A stretch of 64,000 nt of DNA from positions 618,497,255 through 618,561,254 of the forward strand of contig NC_081409.1 in NCBI RefSeq assembly GCF_030272615.1. Direction: 5' to 3'. How positions within the stretch are numbered: position 1 is the stretch's first letter; every line of letters starts with the position of its first letter. The notes beneath the pieces were generated by a model, which was not told the DNA's origin, searched no databases, and worked only from the letters and a program-made list of their open reading frames with translations. Shown here in pieces: positions 1-12,544 of this stretch. The stretch comes from Cryptomeria japonica. Its lineage: Eukaryota > Streptophyta > Pinopsida > Cupressales > Cupressaceae. A program made the position numbers and the translations under genes.

Positions 1-982
1 GAAGAAGAAGGAAGAAGAAGAGAAGAAAAAGAGGGAAGAGAAAGAGAAAGAAGAGAAGGAGAGGAAAAAGAAGGAAGAAGAAGACAAGATAGTTGAAGCA
101 ATGAAGAGCACATAGATGGAGACTCCTAAGGCTATCGAGAGCCAAGCCAAACTGGCTACTATCTCGAGTCCTATTGATCTCCAATCTGCAAGTGAGTTTG
201 AGCTTATGCAGAGCATCAAGGTTGCCCAAGAGCGCCTTGAAGTCATTCGCAGGAAAAAGGTATAGGATATTATTCAGGCAGTTGTAGACACATTACCGGT
301 TTACTCCCCGGTACTAATCTTCCTGACACTGAATCATCACTAGCACAGCTCAAACTTCTATCTACCTGTAGTAGATGATCAGGTGCAGAGTCTAGAAGAA
401 GCAGTAGAGGCTAATGTAAAGAAAGAGCACCAAAAGGCTCTTAATGTTGCTCTAGTGAAAAAGATGAATGAGCTTAGGACTGAACTACTGAAAGACCAAA
501 AGGACATAAGGAATGCCTTGGATGAGGGAAACTTGCAACTCAACAAAATCTGTCAACCTCATCTATTCTATGATGATGTGCTAGCCAAGAAGAAAAAGCT
601 TCAAATGGACTTATAGTCCTACTTGGGCACATTTAAGACACCTTATGATTCCTTTGCAGCATATGGGCAAACCGTTCACCAGTTCCAGATCCAGTCAACC
701 AAGATGGAGCAAGAGATCAGTACACGGTCTAGGGATTTGCAGGAGCTTCAACTGGTTTTACTTCCACGACTACAAATTATTTAGAAGTGTTATCTGAACT
801 TGGATGCCCTGATAGTCACACAGGAACTGAGCACAGTAGATGCCATGGAGGAACAGGTATCCCAGATGCAAACAGAGAAGGAAGTGGCAACTTCCCTACT
901 TGAGTCCTGGTCTCTATCCATGAAACGATTTTTGCAGGACTATAAATTGGTTTTTGACAAGTATTATTCATTATTGTCATAA
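1..982 (+). pseudogene. Accessory ORF2, C-terminal part (copy A)
   Basis: The DNA is first a GAAGAAGAAG-rich stretch encoding Lys/Glu repeats (about residues 1-40). A helical segment follows that matches the minus-strand ORF of copy B at 29861-31125 block by block: VVDTLP/VVDTLS, VVDDQVQSLEE/IVDDQVQCLED, EHQKALNVALVKKMNE/NHEKALKVALLKKMDE, and LLESWSLSMKRF/LLESWSSDMKNF. Stops near 113, 265 and 614, and frame changes between blocks, show it is dead. The protein looks like a long charged coiled coil. I do not recognise a family and assign no function. A structural or RNA-binding role is possible but is inference only. Confidence 0.7.
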
Positions 983-1039
983 ACTCTTTTATATATATAT
1001 GGAAAAAGGGTTATTCAATGGTACTTTGTCATTATTGGC

Positions 1040-1104
1040 AAAGGGGGAGAAGTATATCTAGTTTTTGGTTATAAAATTTTGATCTTCTGACATAGGGGGA
1101 GAAG
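1040..1104 (+). promoter_or_regulatory. Extra polypurine-like tracts in the 3' UTR
   Basis: AAAGGGGGAGAAG at 1040 and AGGGGGAGAAG at about 1094 resemble the true polypurine tract at 1316-1327. Copy B (near 29771, 29791 and 29862 on the minus strand) and C1 (37443 and 37500) carry similarly placed repeats. They may be extra plus-strand priming sites or simply duplicated 3' UTR segments. Confidence 0.45.
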
Positions 1105-1315
1105 TATCTGGTTTTGAAATTTTGATATATGCTTTGGTATATGCTATATGCTCTGATGTCTCAATGATTATGCTCTGTATGCAAAATTGCTATACACTAT
1201 GTTAATTAAGGGATAGTGTATATGCTTAGGCGGAGCAATTTTGTTAATGGCAAGTTTTTCTTGTAAAACACTTAGATGTCAAAATTTTATTTTCCTAAGT
1301 GTTGCCATCAATGCC

Positions 1316-1327
1316 AAACGGGGAGAT
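1316..1327 (+). promoter_or_regulatory. Polypurine tract (copy A)
   Basis: AAACGGGGAGATT lies immediately before the LTR start TGTTGG. The equivalent sites in copy B and C1 read AAAGGGGGAGATT, so copy A has a G-to-C change in the tract. The position and the preceding phrase GCCATCAATGCC are shared by all three. Confidence 0.8.
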
Positions 1328-2468
1328 TGTTGGCATTTTTGTTGTTTATGTTGTGATTGTCATTGATGGAAACACATTTGTATTGAGATCCCCTTTATAT
1401 GTATGAGCTCAAGCTCAACCGGTATTTGTTCCAACCAATATGTTGTATACTAGTCTTTAGACTAGTGGTGATTTTGCAGAATGTGTTTCCCAGTCTAGAG
1501 CGGCATGTCGACCCCAAGAGGTTCGTAGATCCCAAGCGGTACAAGGGAGCAAAGCAGCACAACACATTCTTACCAGTCTTCATTTTTGTCAAACCGGCAA
1601 CTGGTATTTTGTATGAACTGGTAATACTCTATGATGAGTTACCAATCCACTGATTGTTTGATGGTGCCGACACATTGACAGTGCTTTTTGTGTCGTGTTA
1701 TTGAGTATTTCTAGATTCATTGAACCTACGAAATTGTAATGTAATCCTATTGGACTGACATGAAATCAGATTCCTTTAAAAGAACATCATGTCTAGGGTT
1801 TTAAGTTGTTGTTGAAAGGGTTAATATCATGCTAGGGTTTAAGGTGGAAGTTGAGAACAATCTTATTTGAGAAGATCAAGTTGTAACTGTGAGAGAGATA
1901 GAGAAGACTGAAGTAATGCTGGAATGCATTAGCTATGAGCAATACTGGATCTAACCAAGCAGTTTGTGCTATTAGATAGATCAAACACTTGTTGATTACT
2001 CACATCTTTGACAAGTCTATAGCCCTTAACCGAGTAGGCCTCAAAGCCTTTGTAAAATCCTCTAACAAGGTGGTTCACACATGTGAATCTAAAATCCTCT
2101 AACAAGGTAGTCTTTAATCAGACTTATCTCCTAATAGAGATTGAGATTCCTAACAAGATCTGTTCTAGTGAAGAACATTGTAACACCTTAACCGGTCTGA
2201 CCTTAACCGGTTTGGTTTCTATTCTGTAGATAGTGACTTGTGAGTTCCATCTCACCGTGGTTTTTCCCAGTTGGGTTTCCACGTCAAATATCTTATGTTA
2301 CGGTTGTATTGCTTTTGTGGGTGAATGCTTTATTTGCATTTTGGTTTGCATGTGTGGTAACCGGTTTGACTGTTAGACTGCTTTACTAGTTTATCTTTAG
2401 ACTATGTAAGTGTTTTAGTGCATAGATTTTTGGCATACTAATTCACCCCCCACTCTTAGTATTCATCA
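1328..2468 (+). repeat. 3' LTR of copy A
   Basis: It begins TGTTGGCATTTTTG and ends CTTAGTATTCATCA, about 1.14 kb. The same succession of blocks appears, reverse-complemented, in both LTRs of copy B: GATTGTCATTGATGG near the start, CATGTCTAGGGTTTTA in the middle and AATTCACCCCCC near the end. The downstream flank GAGGA cannot be checked as a target-site duplication because the 5' end is outside the window. Confidence 0.85.
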
Positions 2469-3500
2469 GAGGAAAGCAGTAGGATGGTGGAAGTAAATCA
2501 ATAGGCCAAATAACTTGTGTAAGTTGAGATGGTGAGATCTTGAAGAATTAAATAAGGGACATGCTTAGGAGAGTGGAATGCTGACAAAAGAATAATGAAA
2601 GAAAAATTAGGAGTCAAATATAGAAGAAAGGTACAAGTAGAATGAGAGATGGTATGGGCTTGAAGTTAGAGATGGTAAGTAGACAAAATGAGGATATTGA
2701 TGATTATAGGTGGAAGGGTGACATAAGAGACAAGAATAGATTGGGAAAATGGTCTTAAGACTGAAATTATGGAGTAAAGAAATATATTATGAACTTGCAA
2801 ACATCCTTGAGGAAGATTGAATAAATAAATAAATGATTGTTGTTTATTGGTTATCGATGTTGTTCCTTGGTTATTGTTTGATTTATTGATTCATTCTAAT
2901 TCTTGATGCATACATTTGAATATGTGTTTGTTATCTAAAAAACTGTCATTTTGCTGGACAATTTCTTGTCACTATTTTGACAGCAAGTCTATAGAATATG
3001 GCTATTGTTTGAAATCATAGCCTAAGTGTGTGGGTGTGATCCCTCACATATAAACTATGTATGAGTGTGCAGTTGTGTGAGGGGCATTGTCATCATTGTG
3101 TTTTGAAGTAAACCACTTCTTGTCTTTGCAAAGAAAAGATTATTGAAATTTGTTGGAAGGATGACTAAGTGCATATAGTCAATATTAGAGAAGACTATGT
3201 GTGTGTGTGGGGGGGAAATAAAATGAATCTATCTACAATAAAGGAAATGAAAATTTTAAACTATGTTTATGCTGACAAACAAATGACAAAACATTTATTC
3301 TAAAAGTAGTGGAAAGAAAACTTTAAAAATATGTTTATATTGACAAATAAAAGTTAGCTAATTTATTTTGAAAGTAGCTATTACCTATAGATCGTAAAGG
3401 ACATGCGAGAGATATAAAAAATAAGGCCATAAGAAAAAATAGAAAAATACATAAACATAGAACTTATATATGAAAATAGCGACCAAACAAAAGGAATAAC
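2469..3500. other. Unassigned AT-rich sequence
   Basis: Purine-rich, AT-rich DNA follows copy A. I see no coding segment longer than short chance frames, no repeat boundary and no structural RNA. It is probably old repeat residue. Confidence 0.4.
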
Positions 3501-3519
3501 AATAAATCCTTATGTTAGG

Positions 3520-3910
3520 TATAGGCTTTGTGGTTTGTGGCTTGATGATGATGCTTTAGGTTTCAGGCGCCGAAAAAACCCCTTGTTTGTTGAGGGTTCC
3601 TGCAATACCCTCTTTATTGTTTTTTGAGGCCTACTAATTGTTGTTGTGCCCCTATTTGGGCCAGCCCATTGTGTGTTGCTTGTTTTTTTTTGGTTGGTTG
3701 ACATCTGGTTTGTTGTGGCTGCAATGCTTTGTAATATTTGATCTGACTTGTGTGATTGTGGTTGGGTTTCTTATTGTCTTTGTTGTGTCTTTTAGCAGTG
3801 TTCCTTTGTTGGTTCCAGATCCGTGAAAAATATGAGGGTTTAAGGTCCCTTCAAAATTGTTTGTATGGGGTTTCTGGTCCCCCCCAAACTTGTTTTCCCC
3901 TCTAATCAAA
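3520..3910 (+). other. Possible LINE 3'-end remnant
   Basis: This T/G-rich stretch ends with GAGGGTTTAAGGTCCC followed by TTCAAAA. It resembles in style the 3' end of the LINE at about 28173-28230 (minus strand: GGTTTTGGGTCCTTAAAACC). No coding domain, poly(A) tail or target-site duplication supports the call, so it is weak. Confidence 0.25.
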
Positions 3911-6900
3911 ACAAGAAATACTTGTGTTGTTACAATATGAGTAGTATCAAATAAAGGAACAACAAATACTTGTGTTTCGATAAGGGACAAGAATGGTGTC
4001 CAGTTTTTAGTGTCCCTCCTTGAGTTATCCTTTGATTTTTCATCAATAGACTTATCTAGACTCGTTGATGTTATTTTGATTTATGTTTACGACTCTATTA
4101 ATATCTTGGATGCTTATTGATGATGCTAGAATTTCATTAGGACATTTGATACATGATGACTTATATGGATGGTGATATCTATTCTTAATTATTATGATGA
4201 TGAATTTAAATTTGATGATTTATATGCATATACCTTTCTTAGATGGATTACTTTACTATGAGATTATGATGGCATCTTGGTTATGTTAACCCTAGTTGAT
4301 TATTAGATTGGATGAGATGATGTTATGATGTGTGTGATTGTCTTACTACTGTATTTGTGATGGGGATGATATCATATCACTCATTGTGAGCATGATATGA
4401 CATTGTGATTCTCTATCACTTGTTGGATCATTTATGAGATGTATTATTGTATATGTTGTATTGTGGTGATTGGTGGGTGTAGGATTGCAAGTACTAGACA
4501 TTGACTCCACCTAGTCTCATAGGTCCGAGCGTGTCTTTATCCCAATGGTAAGTTGATTGGAGATGGCATGAGTTCTCTCTATACACTCTAGGCTTAAGTT
4601 GTCATCCTTGTCAGTTGAGCATCTTAGCCTGATTCGTAATGTTGGTAACATGAGTTGTGCTTGCTTTGTGGTGTTGTGAGTATTTGAGTATTTATTTAAT
4701 TTATATTTTATTTAATATAGTTTATTAAGGTTAAAATAAATCTATTATATAGTTGGGTTATTTAATTATTACTGGATGATTTATTATTGGGACTTAACAT
4801 TTATTTATATTATTTGATTAATGTTTTATTGGTTTATTGGTTTATATTTATTTATTTGATTTAATGATTTATCATTTAATTAGTTATTTATCATTTATTC
4901 ATTGTTTAAATATTATTGCTAATCTTATTATGGGTTTATATTTAATTATGGTATTTATTTATATAGCCCCTTGATTTAATTATTATTGGGCTTTGAGCTA
5001 TTATTTATTTATTATTGCTCTTTGATTTATTTTACTGGGATATGGTTTATTATTATTTTATCCTTGATTGTTATATTATTAAAAAAAAATTGGGTAAATA
5101 AATATAATAAATCTTACCTACCCTTTATTCATATTGGCTGAGATTTGGGGCAAGTAAATAATATTATTTTATATTATTTACCTTGTATTTATGTATGATA
5201 GGTATAGAATATAGTTTCTTCGAATATTCTGATTGGTTAGAATTTTTCTATAGTTTGGATGCAAATTTTATTTATTGTTTTTTCCTATGTATTATCGGGG
5301 TTGGTCTTTCTATGAATTTTCAGCATTTAGAAGATTTTGGTTTTCGATTTGGAACTTGGTTGGATTGTTGAAGCTTGTTGGATTGTGGATTTGGGATTTT
5401 ATTCTTCATCAAATTTCCTCTCCATTACTTCAGGTTCCACATTGGTTTCATTTAATCCTCTATACATTTTGTTTTCTGGAAAGAAATGTCTTCTCGGTGC
5501 TTGAATCCTGTATGTGGAAATGGGAGAAATTTCTTTGAAAAAGAATAAAAGTAAAGTTATATAATAAGGTTGGGGAAAAATATTTGCACACATTTTTATT
5601 GTGGAGTTGTTGTTGTCATGAACAACACTATGTTTCTCTACGATGTGACTCCTGGATTTCTTTCTCTTTGCTATGTTGGTTGTATTTTAAGATTTCTTGT
5701 AGAAGCTATAATCCATGTCTTCTCCTTGTTATGCCAATTTTGTGAGAGTATGGTCTTCAAATATAAACTTGTTTTCTAAGTATTGTTGTGAATTGTGTTT
5801 ATATTTTGATGGTGAAATCTCCTACGTTTTGAGTTTCATCTTGTTGTTGTTAATTTATTTAAGTTATAAATGTCATCACATCCCTTTTTGGGTTGATTCA
5901 AAACCATTTTTGTGACTTGGATGACTTTTGTTTAAGTCATAAATGTATAAGTTTTCATTTTTTTATGAGTTTTAGTCTTTGTTGTGGATGCACTACAAAA
6001 TTGGTTATATGCCTTGATAAATTCATCATATGCACCACTATATGAGTTCTATGCACCATTTTATGTGTTATATGTGTCCTTCTGCTATGTCTTCTTATTT
6101 TTAGACCTTGTCTTGGATGTGCTAAAAAATGGGGCAAATGCACTTTTTTACTAGGCATATGTGCTACAAAATGCTTCAAATGCACTAAACTGCTAAACTT
6201 CGGTATTTTGATAGTTTTGGATTCTCTATGATCCATTTCCTAAATTTTTCTCTGTACCAAAGGCTTTTGATGATAATATTGAGGTTCCTAGATCAGTGTA
6301 TTGGTATATTTTGGAAACTCTCTATGTATTTAGCTCTAGCAAGACGGATTTATACCTTGTTGTTGAGGTTTATGTTATATTTGCTCCAGCAAGATGAGTG
6401 CTCCTTGCTATGGAGGATATATGTGTTATTCCAATGAGAGGACCAATGCCTCCTAGTGAAGGTGATTTATGAATTGGCTGTGCAAGAGGATTTATACCAT
6501 GCCTTATTTATATGTGTATTTAGTTTCATGAGGCTCTTGATTTATATGATGGCTTTATGGGTCTTGTTATGTTTCATATTTATATATGTGCATAATTGAT
6601 GTTGTTGGTGGATTTATTTCATACGAGCCTCCTTGTTTCTATTGTGATTTATGTTACCCTAAGGTCTAGGAACATGGTTAGGGGGAGTGGTCTTTCATGT
6701 GATGATCGGGATCTTGAGGGATAGGCTACTAAGAGTTTCCTAGTAAGGACGATTGGATTATAGACCACCAGGGCACATTGGAAGTTTTCCTTGTTAAATA
6801 AGTGATAACATTAATAAATAATTAGATGGGTTGGGTAACTAGGATTCATCTAATAAGATAATAATTGGATTTGAGCCCCAAGACATAGTCCTAAGGAGGA

Positions 6901-7755
6901 TGTTTTAGGATAAGCTTGGGAAGGCCATTGTGATGCAAAACCAAACTCCCTTTATCTCTCATACATTGAGAAGATTCCACATATCTATTAGAGTTGATAT
7001 CCCCTTTCTTTGTGATGATACTATAGAACAACATGTCTATCAGGGTGTGGATTTTCCTTTCTATGTGAGGATACAAAGTGATGACACTCCACTCCTACAT
7101 TTGTCCTTGGTCCTTGTTCTTTATGTCATGGTTTGGTATGCCTCTAGGAGTTTCTATGTTTTATGTTTAGTCATGTTTTGTTATTTGGATTAATGCTTTT
7201 GGTTGCTTCATGTTTTGGTTCTTGAGTTCTTGAGTTTTATTTGGTTGTTAGGTATCAACCTAGGTCTAGAGTGTGTGCGGGACCTTGTGTTGGCTAGGTG
7301 GTTTGATGCCTTCTTCCATTGGGATGTTCCTACTTGGATGCCTTTATACATGTATGTGGATTCTTATGTCATCATCTTATGGATGGATATTTGTACAAAA
7401 TTGATGTACATGATTTATATGGCATATGTATTTGTAGATTTCATGAAATCATTGTATTTATGGTTAAGAGATATGCTCCTTTATGTAAATGGATATTGTA
7501 TTCATATGTAATGGTATTCGATATAATAGGATATCGTATGAATCTTGTAGAAGACATATTGATGTATCTTGTTGTGTATTAGATAATAATTCATTAATGG
7601 AAATAATGGAATTGGATTCTTGGAAGTATATTTGGTGTAATGTGAAAGTTATATGTGATAGTAGAAATGGATTAGTATTATGATAGATATTACTGGAAAT
7701 GAAATTATGATGATTAGATAATGGATAGGCATTGGGGATTAGGAACATTTGGATT
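3911..7755. other. Unassigned AT-rich repeat residue
   Basis: No protein motif is visible on either strand. The part 4680-5180 is extremely AT-rich, dominated by TTTATTTA/ATTTAATT-like runs. A block near 4480-4670 is more complex and looks LTR-like, but has no partner in the window. Short frames here have no family signature and are treated as chance. Confidence 0.4.
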
Positions 7756-8500
7756 GGTATTCTTAAAATGAATCTTAAGGGTTTGAAAGGGCATTTGCAT
7801 TATTAATGAAAGAACTCATGATAGATGATATTGTGATTGAACTTATATTTATGCATGGTAGAAATAAATGATAGGCTATTAGATTGCAATGGATTATAGT
7901 AGTACTTATGATGTTATGGTTATGGTGTTGTTATGAGTATTGGCGTTGAGATACCCTAGGGGAGATATTTAGATATTGAGTTGTGTTTATTTTTGATTGC
8001 GTTATGAGATTTTATCATTATGCCTTTATCCTTATGTTCATGTTGGATATGTGTATATTAGGAGTATGGTTGTTAGATGCATATGAGTTATTTTAGATAA
8101 AAATAAATAAAATTAAAATGATCTCCATTTGTATGTTAGTTAGCTTTATTTCTCTAGGGTATTCTTAAAATGAATCTTAAGGGTTTGAAGGGGAATTTAC
8201 ATTATTAATTAAAGAATTCATGATAGATAGGATTGTGATTGAACCTATATTAATGCATGGTAGAAGTAAATGATAGGTGTTGGATTGGATTGGATTATAA
8301 TAGTACTCATGATGTCATGGTTATGGTGTTGTTATAAGTAATAACATTGAGATACCCTAGGAAAGATAGTTATATATTGAGTTGTGTTTATTTCCTCTTG
8401 TGTTATAAGATTTTATGATTATGCCTTTATGCTTATGTTCATGTTGGATATGTGTCTCCATTTGTATGTTAGTTTACTTTATTTCTCTAGGGTATTTTGG
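7756..8500 (+). repeat. Diverged tandem duplication, period about 400 bp
   Basis: GGTATTCTTAAAATGAATCT at 7756 recurs at 8158. The following about 330 bp matches in order: GATTGTGATTGAAC, GTTATGGTGTTGTTAT, GAGATACCCTAGG and TTCATGTTGGATATGTGT. A shared trailing block, TCTCCATTTGTATGTTAGTT, occurs at about 8122 and 8456. The copies differ at many positions, so the duplication is old. It directly abuts element H. Confidence 0.8.
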
Positions 8501-8661
8501 TGGGCATTGCCTCTAGTATTAGAGCCCATGCTCATACACTGGGTACTTTGGTTTCATATGAGCCTTGATAGCTTTGAAAATTGCTTGCATGAAATTTTAA
8601 ATTTTTGAGCTCAAATATTGATTTTCTGGTTTTACTTGTATCCTTTGTGAATGATCCAAGG

Positions 8662-8679
8662 TTTAGGGTTTAGGGTTTA
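8662..8679 (+). repeat. Short plant-telomere-like motif
   Basis: TTTAGGGTTTAGGGTTTA gives two and a half units of the plant telomere repeat inside the 5' LTR of H. The 3' LTR has the decayed counterpart TTTAAAGTTTAGCGTTTA near 51983, so the motif was part of the ancestral LTR and is not a telomere fusion. Confidence 0.6.
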
Positions 8680-10705
8680 TCAAAGTTTCTTATGTTTTGT
8701 GAAGAAAACCCTAGCAATGATATATTATGTTGTTACTTTTTTCCCACTTAAGACCGAGGGTACCCTTTCCATGAGCAAGGCCATCCTTTTCCCTAAACAT
8801 AAAGTGATGATCAACCGGTTTATGAAATATGATTTTCCTAAGTCATGCGCATAACATTCTTATTACCAGTCTCCTTTTAAATTTTTGTGCCCGTGCTTGT
8901 ATTTTCTTAAGTCCGAAAGTCCTAAGTAGTTTGGTGGGTTGTTAAAGATAGATTTAATCCAATGGTTCATGCTTCCACATGATCAAAGATGCAAGGGTTT
9001 TAAAGACCGTGACACTACGAGATTGTGCCACATGTTATTAGCAGAAACCGGTGATGTTGGTAGTATAACCAATCGAAGAATTGTGCTACTAGTTCTCGGG
9101 TGGTAAAGGTCGGTCTACTAACAGTCCGATCAATTTTGCACGTGTTCAAAATGAACGGAGATGTTTTGACTTGAGGTAAAATTTGCTCGATCTTTAATTC
9201 TAGAGGAATTAACAAGCATTGTGCAAAGTAGTAAAGTATGAATAGATCAGATGGCCCTTGTGTTCCCGTGATGGAACTAGCAAGGAGGTTATGGACCTCA
9301 ACATCATGAGATGATAACACGTGTCTCGGATGATCAGGAAGACCTACGGTGGGGCCACTGATAGAGTTTGATCAAAGGATGATATGACACTATTTAGTCA
9401 GGATTTGGCAAGTCTGTCAATATAGATGGAAGGAAAAATGTCATGTTAGCAAATAACGACCGTTAGATTTGCCAAGCTGGATGAGATCTGCGGTTGAGTT
9501 TCAAATGAGAAATAAGGAGGGATTCTAAAGGCATTGGTTGTAGCTTGTGTAGGAAAGGCAGAATGAATGGAATTTGGACTTGTCGATTCAGTTTTGATTA
9601 GATAGTCAAAGATGATAGCCCAGAGATGTGAAAGGATCAAGAAAGACTTCAGGTTTCAAGTATGATGGATCACAAGTTCTCTGATAAACTCAAAGATTTT
9701 CCTGTTGACAGGAAAACTAGAGTAGGAGACTGTACACTGAGAAAGGAATAAGATTAGAATAAAATCATTCATGTAAGGTGAACACATGCAAGTGGCAATG
9801 GAGTGATGGCCTAGAGGATGACGGTTTATTGAGTTGTAGTCATGATTGCTGAAATCTATAGCTAACAAGATAAGAAGAAGATATCAGGATGATGATGATT
9901 TTCGCATGGATTAGTACTGCCACATTGAAAGGATTTCTAATTATAAATTCACTAGCCAAATGATTAAATGGGTAGAAACAAATACAAGCTTTTTCATTTT
10001 TCTGAGAACAATTTTTTATTAGGAAGAGGATGTTGTTCGAACAGAATTATGAATGGAGTCATTGCATATTTTATGACACTGGATGGATGATCTTTCTCTT
10101 GTATAATGTTGCTCATTACTAGAGGGGTTGTGAAATATTAGGAGATTGCCAGAGAGGGCGGGAAAGCCTTTTCTTATCAGGAAAAGTCACCTTGGGCATA
10201 TTCTCCACTCTTACTCTGCATTTCATTGGCAGAGTGTTCCAAGAGGGAGCTCACGAGTGGTTGAAAGAAGGATTTGTTCAAGGGAGGAATGGTAGCCAGT
10301 CATCTCTGCAGCAACATGGAAGCTGCAACACCTTCTCAACAAATCTTGTTTACCCCTGAGTTCCTCTTTGCATTTTCTTTGATCCGAGGCATAAAGGCTA
10401 GAGATTTTCCTCCATTTCGATGGGAAAATTTTGTTTCATGTCAGGATCTATTTTCCTTTTTAGGAAGAGAAATGCTATGGAATAGACTAAGCATCTAAGG
10501 ATCCATCCAGAAGTGTTAGGGTGATATCAGTGCGGCTCAAGTGTTTTTGTTTCTACCAAAAATCAGTTGAGGATTTTGGTTCCACCGCATCACGGGCATC
10601 AACATGTGGATAAGAATATTTTGTAACAGAATTATGTACAACCTCTAAGGTTTGGTTCTGATGACAAGTGTCTTTTGGCCTGAAGCTTGTCACTCCATTG
10701 CTTTC

Positions 10706-10713
10706 TATAAAAG
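10706..10713 (+). promoter_or_regulatory. TATA box in the 5' LTR of H
   Basis: TATAAAAG sits about 1.05 kb before the LTR end. The 3' LTR has TATAGAAG at the matching place, near 55018, one base changed. It is the best promoter candidate in this LTR. Confidence 0.5.
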
Positions 10714-11755
10714 GGAAATCAAGGCCATTAGTTAGGGTTCCAAATTTTCTAAGAAGGATCTTTGTAAAATAGATCTTTTTTGCACGGTTAGGTTCCAGGT
10801 AGTTCTAGAAAGTCATAGGAAATAATAAGGACTGAAATGTTATTTTGTAGAGCATAAAAGTAATAGAATAGTTGTCAGTTTTCTTTTTTCAAGTGGGTTA
10901 TTATGTGCTCAAATTTGTTGACTATTATTTGAGAAAAGATGGCTTATGATATTAATGCAAATATTTTTCCTAATCTTTACTCTCCTATGTGCGATTTTAT
11001 CTTCTTTTAAGAAAATGGGCTCAAGGGTTTCATTTGTTTGTTGTATTGTTATGATGTATGTATTCTTCCATTGAATGCTTTAGTCCAAGGGGTTAATTAA
11101 ATTCTTGAATGAGATTACAGAGAAATAAGGCTTGTAACAAGATTGGATAAGTAGTTTAGGTGAAGGATTATAAGCAGAACAATATTGTAAGGCAATATTA
11201 TTCTAGGCTAGACTAGTTGTTAGACGAATTTTTATCAGATCTCACTAATGCTTTTCAAAGACTATGTAACCCAAATGAATAACGCACTGGTGTTTGTAAG
11301 GTGAAGGTCATTATATTTTTCAGTTTCTGGTTTATCTTCTTTATGATTTCTTAGAATAAATATCAGAATATCATGATATCATTTGTTAATTTTAATGTAT
11401 TTTCTGAAAATTTTCCCACCCTTTCTCATACTCCATCTTAAGGTTGAGGATCACTAAAGTATTTTCCATCCTTGAGAATTCTCCCTTTCTATTGAGTCCT
11501 TTTATGAGATAATCTTCTTTGTTTTCAGTAAGTTCCTAAGTATCGTTGCAGAGAGAAGGAGATCATACCGAAGGGATCACTCTCCCTGGTTCTATAGAGC
11601 CTAAAGTGCATAAGGACTATGTGTCCTTGTTAAATGTTGGTCCAAGCCTGATGGATATTGATAGTTGGAGGTATCTCTCCATAGATATTTGGAGGATTCA
11701 GCTTGGTCTTTGCCCAGTGGTAGTGTACCTGTCCAGTTTTGGGAACCAACAAAAA

Positions 11756-11773
11756 TGGTGACTCTGTTGGGGA
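11756..11773 (+). promoter_or_regulatory. Primer binding site of element H
   Basis: TGGTGACTCTGTTGGGGA begins 4 bases after the LTR terminus CCAACA. It has the form of primer-binding sites in large plant gypsy elements (TGGCGACTCTGCTGGGGA type). The same position after the right-hand LTR has unrelated sequence, which fixes the orientation. Confidence 0.75.
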
Positions 11774-12544
11774 CCCAAATGAACTATTGAGAATCTCTGG
11801 TTAGGAAAGATTTACCAAATATATAGTGGATATTTTTGCCCACATAGTGAAAAATATTTTTAAACTGTCCCTTGTCGGTTTGAGTCAATTCTCATAAATG
11901 TTTCTGAAAAATCTATTGTAGTTCTTTTTCTATAAAGAGTTTGGTCTAGATCTATCCGTTTTTCAAGACTATATGTAATACCTCACAAGTTGTGAGTGGC
12001 GACTTTGAGACTTTGAGATCTATTCACCAGTGTGTGTCTTCTAGAAAAAGAACCAAGAAATTTACAGAAAAGATGAAGCAGATTTGAGCTCTTATGATGA
12101 AGTACCCTGACAAGTTGAGGATAGAATCAGTAATGCCATTTGATGATAAGGAAGTGTTGTAGTGTTGTGTTGAAACAAATTTGACCTATGAAGAAATTAC
12201 AGTTGTTTGAGTGTTTGTCCTCTGCAATGAGGTGGTGACTCTGTAAAAAGATCAATGTTAAAGATTTGAAGGATTGAAGGTGATTTTGCAAGTCCCAGGT
12301 TAAAGAAGGCAACAATAGTTTCAGCATTTCCAAGTATTTACATTTTCATGAGTCAAGTGTATTTTCATGAAAATTATGTAAAAAATGTTCCCTAAAGAGT
12401 GAAAAAAGAACTAAGGAAGGGAATGGTAATGATTATTTTACATACTCCAGTGATTCAGTTTCTATTTTCTGTACGAGATTAGATGAAGTATGTTTTGAGC
12501 CTTACAATGTAATAGTTCAAGATTTGTGAAAAAGAAGAAGAAAT
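11774..12544 (+). other. 5' untranslated leader of element H
   Basis: It lies between the primer binding site and the first gag-like codons. No conserved domain or RNA gene is recognised. Confidence 0.5.

Larger units (their letters stand above)
1..2468 (+). mobile_element. Pol-less Copia-type LTR retrotransposon, copy A (3' part)
   Basis: The window opens inside this element, which consists of the C-terminal half of its accessory ORF, a purine-rich 3' untranslated stretch, a polypurine tract and a 3' LTR. The same ORF and a homologous LTR occur on the minus strand at 28562-43232 (copy B). In copy B no protease, integrase, RT or RNase H lies between the LTRs, so copy A is probably also non-autonomous, although its 5' part is outside the window. 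Copia-type termini are seen: the LTR starts TGTTGG directly after the purine tract and ends in CA. Confidence 0.8.
8566..11751 (+). repeat. 5' LTR of element H
   Basis: It starts TGATAGCTTTGAAAATTG and ends GGGAACCAACA. It is collinear over its whole length with 51888-56057, except for the solo LTR in that copy. Frequent single-base and small indel differences between the two copies indicate an old insertion. The exact start is uncertain by a few tens of bases because weak similarity extends upstream to about 8515. Confidence 0.8.

Noticed and set aside
3652-3990. 112-codon minus-strand ORF as a gene
   Set aside because: No domain, low-complexity composition and no promoter or neighbour context; treated as chance.
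4680-5180. Possible replication origin or matrix attachment region
   Set aside because: It is simply AT-rich; no specific motif supports a function.
8662-8679. Interstitial telomere from a chromosome fusion
   Set aside because: Only two and a half units, and the decayed counterpart is in the other H LTR, so it is part of the LTR.
9015-9868. Minus-strand ORFs within the H 5' LTR
   Set aside because: Matching positions in the 3' LTR keep only partial frames and both copies are LTR sequence; no protein family recognised.
8566-11751. Reading the H repeats as a segmental duplication instead of LTRs
   Set aside because: TG...CA termini, a primer site right after the left copy and none after the right, and a gag-like ORF between them fit an LTR pair better, despite the missing target duplication.
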